Part shown: positions 53,701 to 63,682 of the stretch, one piece after another
Numbering within the stretch: position 1 is the first letter of the stretch
Layout of the letters: each line of letters opens with the position of its first letter
Assembly: GCA_032622095.1 (NCBI GenBank)
Contig: CP136064.1
Location: forward strand, 43,108,989-43,172,988
Source of the DNA: Siphonodentalium dalli
Taxonomy: Eukaryota > Mollusca > Scaphopoda > Gadilida > Siphonodentaliidae
DNA: 64,000 nt
Direction: 5' to 3'
Notes under the pieces: generated by a model
Databases searched by the model: none
What the model saw: only the letters and a program-made list of their open reading frames with translations
What the model was told of the DNA's origin: nothing
Program-made: the position numbers and the translations under genes

Positions 53701-53735
53701 ATGCATACACTGACCATGATAAATGTTTAATACAA
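50710..53735 (+). repeat. 384-bp satellite array, eight units
   Basis: The landmark ATAAGGCTATATCTNAACAG lies at about 50828, 51221, 51604, 51988, 52372, 52756, 53140 and 53523, so the period is 383-384 bp except at the first, more diverged unit. The middle units (51.9-53.2 kb) are almost identical; the outermost are clearly diverged. Each unit also carries CCATTTCAGCTGGCTTGGCA, ATGCATGCAATGACCAT and CCACAGACTATTTTAAGTAA. No ORF persists from unit to unit. Confidence 0.97.
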
Positions 53736-55365
53736 ACAGCGTCCTTAATGCTGCACCAGCCTAACTCCCGTTATGAAAGGGTTAAATTAATAAACAAAGG
53801 TTACACAGACATCCCCCCTTCAACAGCGCGGTGAGTGTGTTTTTTATGTAATATATGTCATATCCGGTATAAGAGCCCCCCCCCCCCCCCCATTTCGTAC
53901 GCTGTATTCCATGCCCTGTTATGAGGTACGCCATATTCCGGCCCCTCTGTTAGGAGGTATTCGGTATTCCAAAAATACCGGTATTCGTATACCAACCTTC
54001 CAATAAAACGATCATAAGAATAATACAAATGCGATGTTTGTCACAATAAATGCACGGTTTGACATACAGATCGTCGATCATCAATTTATATCAATTTAGA
54101 CATGGACATGATGACCGGCGTTCGTACGGCAATAGAGAATTTATCCATATGGCTGTTAACTGGTATTTCGTATTCCACCCTCTGTGTTAAGTGGTATTAT
54201 TCCGTATTCCAAGGGGTGGGGTGCTCTTATATGGTGTTAAGTTTACAACTAATGTGGCAGTCATGAAATTTTTAATTATTAGAACTGTTTGGGATATATA
54301 CACCCCAATAACCCTGTCTTCACGCTCCTGTTGGTGGTGGCCTTATCAATCCATTGCTTCGTTGAACTTTTATTATTGCAAATTTGAGGTAAAAGTTCTT
54401 GAAGCGTGTAATTTCGTTCCACTTTACAACAGCGGCACAATGATTCCAATTTTTTTAACCTACCGGCGCAGATCGAGGCTGGACGTCCATCCAACGTTTT
54501 CATAGGATACAAATTGATCGGATTTTAGGTAAGTGAAACTAATTAGTCATCAATTGAAGTGATTTCTCATTATGAACAGACTGTTACTAGTAAAATACTT
54601 AATCGAATTACAATTAAAAATGCACGACTTATCCTGTTTTATTCAAATGAAATTTGATAGTAAATCGGCCTAATTTTGTTTCCGTTAAATATTTCAGAAA
54701 ATGGAATCCGTCATTGATAAATGAACATTTTTTTGGTCAAAATAGTAACTTCTGACGGACTATGATTATATGGCATTTATGAATCATATATAAAGGTAGC
54801 CCTACACAATATTCCCAACTGTGTTCTCAACTGCAAAAACGATTTTTAATGAATTATAAATTGGCCTAAATTTGATGCTTCATAAAAGGAAAAACTGTCC
54901 GGGAATGGCTATTTTCGTCTGCAAAATCAAATTCTGCCATAAATGCAGTGTATTATCGGTCGACATTAATATGACAATAGTTGGAATATTAAAAGGTCCC
55001 AGTTATTGAAAATATACATGTAGCTTATAAGGAAATTGTCAGTTATGATCAGTTATACCGGTACTTCATACCATTATTCTAACAAATGTCAACTAGACTG
55101 GTACCCTGTCCCAACTCTGCTACTCGCCCGTAGGGACAGGTATAGGCTAAACAGAAAGTGGAATTGGTAATTGTGTTTCCGGTTTGTGAGATATTGTTTT
55201 AAAATAGAAAAGCAAATTTCAACATCGGTACGTTTTTCTTAATTTAATAATACAAGACGCAAGTATATAACTTTGACAACTACTCAATCAAATTGAATAG
55301 AGTGTTTTTCACAGGAATCGACAAGCCCCGATCAACGGCAATAAGTTAAATAGTGCGTAATCATG
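53736..55365. other. Intergenic with C16 run; no gene accepted
   Basis: C16 at 53876-53891 and several GGTATTC(G/C)GTATTCC words (53940-54000, 54165-54210). ORFs overlap on both strands at 54191-54512 (104 codons plus, 77 codons minus). The minus frame has a Cys-rich ESLCRCCKVERNY stretch but no recognised family. Confidence 0.4.
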
Positions 55366-55369
55366 TTTT

Positions 55370-56290
55370 TGTAGCTTGGATATTTGGAAACTCTGATGTC
55401 AACAAACACCCCCGGTAACCGGTTACATCAATTTTGTGTCGAAGTTTGCTGTCCCATGTCGCATTTTATTAACTAAATTCGTCGGGGATATATTAACGCT
55501 CATGTTGATACCAAAATTAACACAATGGGTCAATGTGATTTGCCTGGGTGGACCTTTTACCATAAATTGCCAAACTTTGCTATACCGTCCGATGCTCTGA
55601 CAAGTTGGTCAGTCTGTACTACATTCATTTAAGGGGTTTATTTACATTAGTATAAACATATTTTATTCCAATCAAAATAATAACATATATAAACATTTAA
55701 CAGACATTTTACAGGAGTATAGAATAATATAAATTTGATTGATTGGAAAGGGGATTAAACAACAAGCCCAAGGGCTTTTATTAAGTTTGCTCCCCTTTTG
55801 TTTCGCGCCCGCTCTTCATTAAGGGTAGAGAGGGGGTCGGACGGGAAGGAATGAAAATATCATAATTATAGTAATGATGATGTCGTTAGAAGCAGGGAGA
55901 GAGATTGTGAACGAGAAAGAGATAGAGAGGACGAGAGAGAGAAAGAAAGAGAGAGAGATAGAGAGAGATAAAAGGGATGAGATACTGTATTTACATTACT
56001 GATACTAACAGGTATCTCCTTCACACAGATATGTCAATTTATTAAGTTGATGGCGATAGTTTTATTTGTTCAAAATAAGTTTCGTGAGGTACTAGTAATC
56101 ACACCACCCACCCTCGTGCACGGTTACATCAACATTGAAGAAGTTTGCTGCCTCATATCTGATTTTTTTATTTCGATGTTTCGGCTATATTATTGTGGTC
56201 ATTTTAGTACCAAAATCATCTATATGAGGCAGATATATTTTGTTTGCGTGAGGTGTTTTGTGTCAAACGGGAAAATTTTATAACTGTAAA
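55370..56290 (+). repeat. Diverged direct duplication, about 0.7 kb apart
   Basis: GGTTACATCAA..GAAGTTTGCTG(T/C)C.CAT.TC.GATTTT, with ACCAAAAT(T/C)A.. following, occurs at 55422-55530 and at 56123-56225. Both are preceded by ACACC-C-rich sequence. Too diverged to classify. Confidence 0.5.
55886..55975 (+). repeat. (GA)n-rich purine tract
   Basis: About 90 bp of almost pure purine on the plus strand (GAGAGAGA with AAAG interruptions); potential triplex or GAGA-factor-like target. Confidence 0.9.
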
Positions 56291-57880
56291 AACACGTTAC
56301 ACGGGCCTTAGTGGAGATGACATTAAGCTACATTTATGGCATGTTGCATATGAGACATGAGGTGAAAACTTCCTTCCCGACACCCTTTGGAAAGAAGCTT
56401 CGAGAAATGTAAAATTGAAATAAATAAACTTGTCGTGATGTAACTAAGATATTTAAGCCTAGATCATTGTGTGCATCATCCATAGAACAAGAGCGAGCAA
56501 ATGTCTCAAATATTAACGTGACTATCAATGGCTTGAAAATGACTGTCATCAGTGCATCCAACTAATCAGTGAATTATTTGCATGTGTATCAATTCAGATT
56601 ATCTGTTACTAGTACTCTCACAACAAGTAAAGTATTCAAGTCCAGCATAGTGACTGCCAAAAGCATTTAGTATAATTGAAGTTGATCCACTAGACCAACA
56701 AAAGTGGTATGGAATAATGCTAGATAATGGGCTGGTTGACCGACTAATCATGAAATAGTTAGAAATTATGGAATTGTGTGTATAATGCATAATGACGTAG
56801 GTTTGCAGATATCAGCAATTTATAGAATAATATTTCCAATTGAAGCCTGCTAAATGTCCTCTTTATGTATTTATTTTCAAAATATGTCAACTCTAGTTGA
56901 ATTGGAGCTTAACAAATAATATTTCATCATTATCATGGATATGTCATGTCTACTAAATTGTCAACAATGACCCGAAAGTGAAGATTGAGGTCACTGTCCT
57001 GAGTTGTTGTCAGCTTAAAATGTATTTCAGCCAAAATAGCCAATACACATGTTTGGATCATGTAATAGCTTGCAGGGGAAACTGATATCTCAATGGATAT
57101 GCAGGGAAATTTATAATTTGTAAATTGGATGCATAAACCTTTCAGTGAAAAACAATAATAGCAGTTCTTTTTGTTTGAAGTGTTCCATTTTATAAGTTAT
57201 ACCTTATAGAGTAAGTTATACCAGTGTTTTTTGTGCACCTTTCAGATTTTGGTGGGTTAGTACTGTATTTGTCCACTTCCATCGATTCATTAGAATTTCC
57301 ATTAGCAGTGTCCAATTTGACCACCCAGGTAGACCTAGAATACTCTCATGACACACTCACCTGGAAACTCCAATACATGATTGCATGTGTGTGTGTACAT
57401 GTACCGGTATGTGGTACTGCCTATCAGCCAGTTTAAAAAAATCTTAATTAAACTTTTTTTCAATTAAATCAGCTTCTGAAACATGGTAAACTGTCACTTG
57501 AACTAGAGCAGATAACTTTCTAGTCATATGAGTGATATCAGTAGGGTTTTATGTGGTTTTAGACCAAAATTAGTGAAATTTTGGGGGTGGGTGACCAAAC
57601 ATTTGAGTAAAAAAATGATTTTTTGCAGGTTTGGGATGGTGGTTCCCCGAAAATGCCAGATGTAAAACACGGCATACCTTCCTGCAAATTTTATATTATA
57701 ATATACATGTAATATTAAATAAAAGGTCGCAGACCACATGTCCCCCGACTCGAGTGGTAAACTTCATGATTGGAGTTGTTAGAAGGATACTATTTGCAAC
57801 AATGTTATACAGTATATAGATGTTGCAAACCACCGCAAAATTTCTTGGACAAAACAACCCGATGAACAAACGCATGCAAA
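56291..57880. other. Intergenic, nothing recognised
   Basis: No gene or RNA is supported; scattered short ORFs without domains. Confidence 0.4.
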
Positions 57881-57881
57881 C

Positions 57882-58275
57882 GCGAAAAAATTATATTTTT
57901 GTAATAGCTATATAGATGTTGCAAATCACCAACATGTTAGGAACAATATCCCAGAGTTTCAAATCTCTACATTTAAAACTGTAGGAGGAGTTGATTACAC
58001 CATGAAGGTACCCAATCTCATCCAAAAGGCAAAAATGTTCCAAATTTTCTAAGTCGAAAACCCCCCCAAAAATATGGAAAAAATTATATTTTTGATTAGC
58101 TATATAGATGTTGCAAATCACCAACATGTTAGGAATAATATCCCAGAGTTTCAAATCTCTACGTTTAAAATTGTAGGAGGAGTTGATTACACCATGAAGG
58201 TACCCAATCTCGGACGCACGCTAAGGCGGACGGACGGACGGACGAGGGTCATTTCTATAGTCCTCCGACGGAAAC
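57882..58275 (+). repeat. Tandem duplication, 190-bp period, with GGAC run
   Basis: AAAAAATTATATTTTTG..TAGCTATATAGATGTTGCAA, CACCAACATGTTAGGAA and GTAGGAGGAGTTGATTACAC occur at 57885-58018 and 58078-58211, almost identical. Copy two continues into (GGAC)n at 58229-58242 and an inverted CCTCCGACG..CGTCGGGGG pair (58261-58284). Confidence 0.9.
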
Positions 58276-58439
58276 GTCGGGGGACAATCAATTGTACTGG
58301 GATAATGCGTGATAAAATTCAACCACTGGGAATCTCAATTTTCAAATGTCAGGCTGCTTATTTTCTGGCTTGGTACATGAGCTGCTCTGGTCAATATTAA
58401 TTCAATACAAAATGTTGATTTAAATACATTAAGTTCTAG

Positions 58440-58900
58440 TATAATTGATTAAAGGGACATCTCGTGAACAGCTATATACAATTTCCATGGTCATAAAAAG
58501 GGAATTAGGGGTCCTTGGGGCCTTGCTTCCCTCCTATGGTGTACTTATTGATTAAAATTGGGTAAACACCCCTATTTTCATATCATCAGCATCCCTCTCC
58601 CTTGAATGTGTGTCTCAAACCGGAGCTGTAAAAAAAATTCAGTAAAGGCCTACTAATTGGACATCTCCTGCACAGGTATATAGCATGTCCATGGTCACAA
58701 AAAGGGAATTCGTGGTTACTTCTTCCCTCATATGGTGGGCCTACATGTATATAGACTTGAAAATTGAAGAAAAAACATACTTCCAAATGCATATCACTAT
58801 CAGCATCCCATGAATGTGTCTCCACCCTGGAGCTCTAGTATATTTGATTAAAGGGACGTCTCCTGCACAGATATATATACAATTTCCATGGTTATCGATC
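58440..58900 (+). repeat. About 200-bp tandem units, family also at 34.1-34.3 kb
   Basis: GATTAAAGGGACATCTC, then TATA.ACAATTTCCATGG, then TCATAAAAAGGGAATT, with CATATCA..ATCAGCATCCC, starts near 58450, 58650 and 58850. The third unit is interrupted by the TIR element at 58907. Confidence 0.85.
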
Positions 58901-59156
58901 TAGATCAAAACGGTCAAGGGAATTTTCAACACCGACCCGACAAACACCTCTACAGTACAGGATTCAAAGCACCACAATTTTATGGTTAGATTAATAGGCT
59001 ATATATGATCTATTTTAGTATTTTATCTCATGTAAAGTAAATTTAAAAAAAATTCATAGGACATGTACTGGCATCTGGCAAGTACAATTGCATTAATATA
59101 TTAATATTATAATAATTTCTCATAATAATAATGCAATCTAAAGTTCATATTTTAGA

Positions 59157-59240
59157 ACACCAGCGGTCTCCAGTCAGATTCGAACTGACAATCCCCTCAG
59201 TGTAAACTGAGGTGCACTCACCAATGTGCTGTAGAAACTG
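59157..59240 (-). ncRNA. tRNA-like sequence or SINE head, minus strand
   Basis: On the minus strand there is an A-box-like TTGGTGAGTGC, then a CCTCAGTTTACACTGAGG stem-loop in the anticodon-arm position (loop of six, not seven), then a T-arm GTCAGTTCGAATCTGAC with a good B-box GTTCGAATC (59174-59188). No matching acceptor stem or clear anticodon, so a functional tRNA is unlikely; a tRNA-derived SINE head is favoured. Confidence 0.5.
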
Positions 59241-59320
59241 ATATAAAGCTGGCATTAAAAAACAACAAATTTGAGTAGAACCCCCCCCCCCCCCCCCGGC
59301 CAGTGCATGTACTAATATAG

Positions 59321-59384
59321 ATCATGCCATGAACCTCTACTAATGCTAACGCCCGCTAGCATTAGTAGAGGTTCATGGCATGAT
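59321..59384. repeat. Perfect hairpin palindrome (28-bp arms)
   Basis: 59321-59348 and 59357-59384 are exact reverse complements around an 8-base loop. Imperfect pairing (TACTAATA) extends further. Nested inside the TIR element just after the C17 run. Confidence 0.95.
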
Positions 59385-59556
59385 CTAGTACTAATACTAT
59401 GAACATTTTTTTTATATTTTCTTTACATGTGACAAAATAGATCATATATACCGGTAGCTTATAAAACAAACCATAAAAATTGTGGCACTTTGAATCCTGT
59501 ACTAGTAGAGGTCTTTGTCGGGTCGGTGTTGAAAATTCCCTTGAGCGTTTTGATCT

Positions 59557-60323
59557 ACATGGATCTACATGTACATGTAGACATTGATGACGGCGCCGGC
59601 TTATTTTCATCATTCGGTATAAAACTTGGTATTCGCTCCATTCTAAATGAAATTAATAAAAATTGATTACACACAAGAAAGACATTCTTAATTTTAACTG
59701 TATCATTGCTAAAAAATTAACATATGAATCATGATTGACTGACCTTTCAAGTTTCATAAACAGCAATAGTCACAAAATGTCACAGAAAAAATGAACCCAT
59801 CGGCCCATCGTGGAATTTTTGGTGTCAAAATAATGGTCTGAGTGTTGCTAAGAAATCAACATCTAAATATACATTATGGGCCAGCAACTTTTTCGCCTAT
59901 GAATAAAAAACGAACCAGACATGCTTGAAACGCATGAGTCGAAAACAGGTAACTGGTCACAATTAAACACACTTTTCATATCATTCCCGAAATCAATAAA
60001 CACTGTCACTGTTGTATATTGAAACACTAATGGTGTAACTTATTGATTATCGATATAAATAGATGTAATCAAATATAAATTGTAGATAAAAATGATGATC
60101 TTACCGTAGCAATAAAAATCGTAAATAAATTCGCAATCTAAAATATCACGTGACAACAGCATCTCATGAATATATTCATGAGCTCAGCCTATACCAGGCC
60201 TCAAATACGTTTGCTGGCCTGGGTACTAGGCTAATGTCAACCTGATAGAATTCCCACAATCTCTTTAATATTGTCATGCCATGGCCAATTTAACACTAAG
60301 TGAACGTTCAGATTACCACGATA
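59557..60323. other. Intergenic with one short palindrome
   Basis: CTCATGAATATATTCATGAG (about 60163-60182) is a perfect 20-bp palindrome. No gene. Confidence 0.5.
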
Positions 60324-60637
60324 CAATCGTAAGTGGAAATATTTCTGTCGTAGGAAGTAACCGCTCAACTGTGCATGCTCACCTCAAAATCGTAGGTAAA
60401 AAATAATATCATGCACTGTTTTATTTAAAAGCGAAATTGTGGCGTATCCTTGGTTATCCCCATTTGCGACGTAATCACTAATCAGTCATGTGTATGTAAA
60501 AATTGTGGCCTGAAGGATCGCATGATAGTCAATCACATGCTTTACAAAAAAACTGTGATTTCATCATGTACGACATCGTAATCATGTGAACAAACTATCC
60601 ACGATCTCGTCGATCCCGGTTCCTCCACTTAAGATTG
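60324..60637. mobile_element. MITE-like unit 1 with CAATCGTAAGTGGA ends
   Basis: Starts CAATCGTAAGTGGA and ends TCCACTTAAGATTG, an imperfect 14-bp terminal inverted repeat. The interior shares GCATGCTCAC, GGCGTATCCTTGGTTA and ACAAACTATCCACGAT with unit 2. Confidence 0.7.
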
Positions 60638-60693
60638 TATCTTTCATCTGTACGTTCACTGAGTGAACATTCATGATTCATATGACTACGATT

Positions 60694-60984
60694 CAATTGT
60701 AAGTGGACAGATTCCCATCTTGGGTAATAACCGATAGTTGGACTGCGCATGCTCACGACATGATCACGAGTTATATCAATGCAGAATTGCAAAATTATGA
60801 CGTATCCTTGGTTACCTCCACTTGGTGAAATTTGCGTGTACGTAAAAATCGTACAAAGTAAATGGAAATATCATAGGATAGTTAATCACGTGGTTAACCA
60901 CCGATATTAAATATACTCATCTGCGATGACATCGTAACAAACTATCCATGATTTTGTCAGGCCCGATTCCTCCACTTACGATTG
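60694..60984. mobile_element. MITE-like unit 2 with CAATTGTAAGTGGA ends
   Basis: Starts CAATTGTAAGTGGA and ends TCCACTTACGATTG. Same internal order as unit 1, in direct orientation, 56 bp after it. Both are preceded by AACNTTCA-GATT, so the duplication includes some flank. Confidence 0.7.
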
Positions 60985-61785
60985 AATTATGGTCTTCTGA
61001 CATCTGAATCGCCGAAAATGCTAATATTGTTGGAAGAATGAACTTTACACTTGTTTTTTGAATATGTTTGCAAATTATGAAAATACATGCATCCATATCA
61101 CATATATATGTACATGTATTTTTTCTTCAATTACAGAAATACCAGATTCATTAGCCATGGTGGATGCGGCATCATGCCCTCTCATCTTCAACATATGAAG
61201 ATTGATTTCGCCCATGATTAGTCTTAAGCGTCGGTCCTGTCTAGCTAGACACGTGGCAATGAACAAATGACAGGTGAAATATCACTGGAAGTCTGTTCAC
61301 CAAAATACCAGTGGTGAGTTTATATCTATAGCTACCATGCAGATGAATATTTGTACATTGTCACCAATACATGTATATACCGCTATCCTCAAAATTATGG
61401 ACCTTAAAAATGGGGGGGGGGGCAGGGGGGCCGGAAAAAAACTGCAGACACAGGGTGGAAAAAACTGTTTTCTTCGGTTTGGGTACCCCCCCCCCCCCCC
61501 ACAGCAAAAGTTGCAAAACTGCAGTTTTTTTTCCACTGACCATTTGTCCCCCCCCCCCCCCAGAAAAATCAAATCTACCCCAGCCGGACAACAACTCGGT
61601 TTGACCGGAAACCGAAAAAAACACCTGAGCATACAATTCACGAGAGGTGCTTGGTAACTTAGTTTAGATTATTATGACTAAAATGGTCATTGTCTACCAG
61701 TAGAACGCAGATTTGTACCTCGTGATGTCATGACATGTACAAACATGTATATTGGTGATCGCAACGCTATGTATGCACTTTAAAA
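60985..61785. other. Intergenic with G/C homopolymers
   Basis: G-rich run at about 61412-61429, C15 at 61486-61500 and C14 at 61548-61561, with AAAACTGCAG words in inverted arrangement. They create Gly- and Pro-rich ORFs on both strands (61274-61657), which are rejected as genes. Confidence 0.6.
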
Positions 61786-61786
61786 A

Positions 61787-62119
61787 ATGACAACTAGTCA
61801 TTACCTCGACTTTGAAAAATCTGATGCAAATGAGATGAGTGAGATACCAGCATATAACTGTTTTCTGATACCATTGGAGGAGAAATTGTTTAATACATGG
61901 GATAGTTCTGCAGTAAAAATTTGCCATATAAGCGATCGCAGGGTAGAATTCTGCAATCGACTGGTAGACACTGACATAGTTGGCATTATTAAGAGGGTTA
62001 ATGGGGTCAATATCACATGTAAACCAAGACAGTGGTTATCCAAAATTGTTTTATGTGGATTGTACTACTCATGTATATATGATTTGGATATTAAGGTTAA
62101 TCCATATTCTATAAAATGA
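61787..62119 (+). CDS. Orphan ORF, 110 residues, unrecognised
   Basis: ATG to TGA, non-repetitive, with five Cys and a mildly hydrophobic C-terminal part (SKIVLCGLYYSCIYDLDI). No family, signal peptide or clear transmembrane helix is recognised. The opposite strand is also open for 80 codons (61801-62043), which weakens the case. An in-frame TAA lies just upstream of the ATG, so it is not an obvious internal exon. It could be a young gene, an exon or chance. Confidence 0.2.
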   Translation: MTTSHYLDFEKSDANEMSEIPAYNCFLIPLEEKLFNTWDSSAVKICHISDRRVEFCNRLVDTDIVGIIKRVNGVNITCKPRQWLSKIVLCGLYYSCIYDLDIKVNPYSIK

Positions 62120-62739
62120 GAGAAAATTGAAGTTGTGAGTCTGAAAATACATATTTGGATTTTTTTTTACATGCAACCCCCCCTAAATGAATAAGGACAA
62201 AATTTACGTGTAAATTTTTTACGCCCAGGTACCCCCCCCCCCCCCCCACCCCCGGTACGTTGTGTCCCGCAGTTTTTTTTCCGCGGGGGGGGATACCTGG
62301 TAATGATCGCAGTATATGATATCCACCACGGTATCAAGTCGATTACTGTTGTGGAGCACCATGCAGTTATGATACACCAACAAATATCACACCAAAAGTT
62401 GAAAATTAAAACAGCCACATGGATCTTGTTCAATGAACTTATATATGCATGAATAAGATGAATCACTAAATTATATTTTCATGCTTGTTTGTGTAATGCC
62501 AATCAATGCAGCCTGACAACATGGATGGGTGGAGTTTATAAATTGACAGCCGAAACAATGTTGGCAACTTCAAAGTTCATTATGTGCTACATTTAACCCC
62601 CGTATATACAATACAATTTTTCTATCAGCGTTCCCATGTCCTATATTTGGAGTACTATATACATGTACATGTAACGAAGGCCATCCGTTCCACAGATATG
62701 AGGAAAAACACTGCTTTTTTATTTTCATGCATGCGAAAC
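62120..62739. other. Intergenic with C16 run and GC hairpin words
   Basis: C16 at 62232-62247 and CCGCGGGGGGGG at 62281-62292. No gene. Confidence 0.5.
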
Positions 62740-62869
62740 ATGACAACATGCATATGGGGTGTAACATGACAACATGCATATGGGGTGTAACATGACAACA
62801 TGCATATGGGGTGTAACATGACAACATGCATATAGGATGTAACATGACAACATGCATATGGGGTGTAAC
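62740..62869 (+). repeat. 26-bp minisatellite, five units
   Basis: Five units starting ATGACAACATGCATATGGGG, four identical and one (the fourth) with two changes. The His/Cys-rich minus ORFs across it are artefacts. Confidence 0.97.
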
Positions 62870-63542
62870 TGCGGTATATGCAGCGTTGAAACTGTACTAG
62901 TAACCATAATGAGGTGTTGGAGGTTACTGTGCTTTATATCTTTAATACTGCAGTATTAACGGGGGGGGGGGGTACTATACTAAGAGGTGGCCAATTACTT
63001 TGAGTATACATGTAGCCATACCTCACACATGGAACAGGGCTTGACTTATTCTTAGGTACATGGAAAAATAGGTACGCGGAGCAATACATAACACCTAGTC
63101 TGCTTAGTATATTTTACATAAATATCAACCGATTTTGTGCAGTGTTGAAGCGGTAACCTTCTAGTACTGCTGTGTTAGAAGTTTCTGGTGTGAGACCACA
63201 CAAGCCATATTTCTGAATAAATCCTGAAAAATTACCCACAATCCTGAGGTTAAGTGGTCACTTACTTTGGGCATTACTGTAATTCCCTGACATTCCCCCA
63301 ATATATGACTAAAAGAAAATTCACCCTTTTGAAGTTTTGATATCGTTTAACCATGAAATGGCTCGAAAAAGATGTTTTATGAGATTTACGTTTGTTTTTT
63401 ATTTAATTTTGTTTGTTCAAGTAGCATATCAAATGAGTGAAATTTTATTTTAGTCATTCATGTGGGTATCGTGAGTGGGGAGATATTTAAGGGGAGGTAT
63501 CCTGTTACAACGGTATATGCTACTAGTACATGTACATAATTA
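62870..63542 (+). repeat. Dispersed repeat region, includes fragment shared with 14.65 kb
   Basis: 63205-63285 matches 14650-14730. GGTGTTGGAGGTTACTGTG..CTGCAGTATTAAC (62913-62960) and AGTGTTGAAGCGGTAACC..CTGCTGTGTTA (63141-63177) look like diverged copies of one another. G12 at 62961-62972. No gene. Confidence 0.55.
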
Positions 63543-63682
63543 TTAACTGTCATGTGGACTGTTTTTATGGAGATGTAACCGTGAGGTAAGTGGACATAAC
63601 TTGTGTAAAACCCTTTACATACAAGTTATGACCACTTACCTCACGTTTACATCTCCATTAAAATAGTCTACATGACAGTTAA
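63543..63682. repeat. Hairpin palindrome (62-bp arms)
   Basis: Arms 63543-63604 and 63621-63682 match with a few differences (GGAGATGTAA, GTGAGGTAAGTGG, ATAACTTGT) around a 16-base loop. No ORF. Confidence 0.9.

Larger units (their letters stand above)
58907..59556. mobile_element. 650-bp TIR element carrying a tRNA-like sequence and a nested hairpin
   Basis: Terminal inverted repeats of about 145 bp: ATCAAAACGGTCAAGGGAATTTTCAACACCGACCCG from 58912 pairs with the complement of 59516-59556, continuing inward through GTACAGGATTCAAAG.(A/G)CCACAATTTTTATGG and ATATATGATCTATTTT. Between the arms are a minus-strand tRNA-like segment, a C17 run (59281-59297) and a perfect 28-bp hairpin. No ORF. Confidence 0.8.

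Noticed and set aside
54191-54512. 104-codon plus ORF and 77-codon minus ORF
   Set aside because: They overlap antisense with no recognised domain. The minus Cys cluster is suggestive but unsupported by splice context.
59157-59240. A genuine tRNA gene
   Set aside because: The anticodon loop has six rather than seven bases and no acceptor stem could be paired, so a SINE-type tRNA relic is more likely.
61274-61657. Gly/Pro-rich ORFs on both strands
   Set aside because: They result from G and C homopolymer tracts; no frame has a domain.
62570-62907. Minus-strand ORFs with repeated HVVMLHPICMLSC
   Set aside because: Product of the 26-bp minisatellite.
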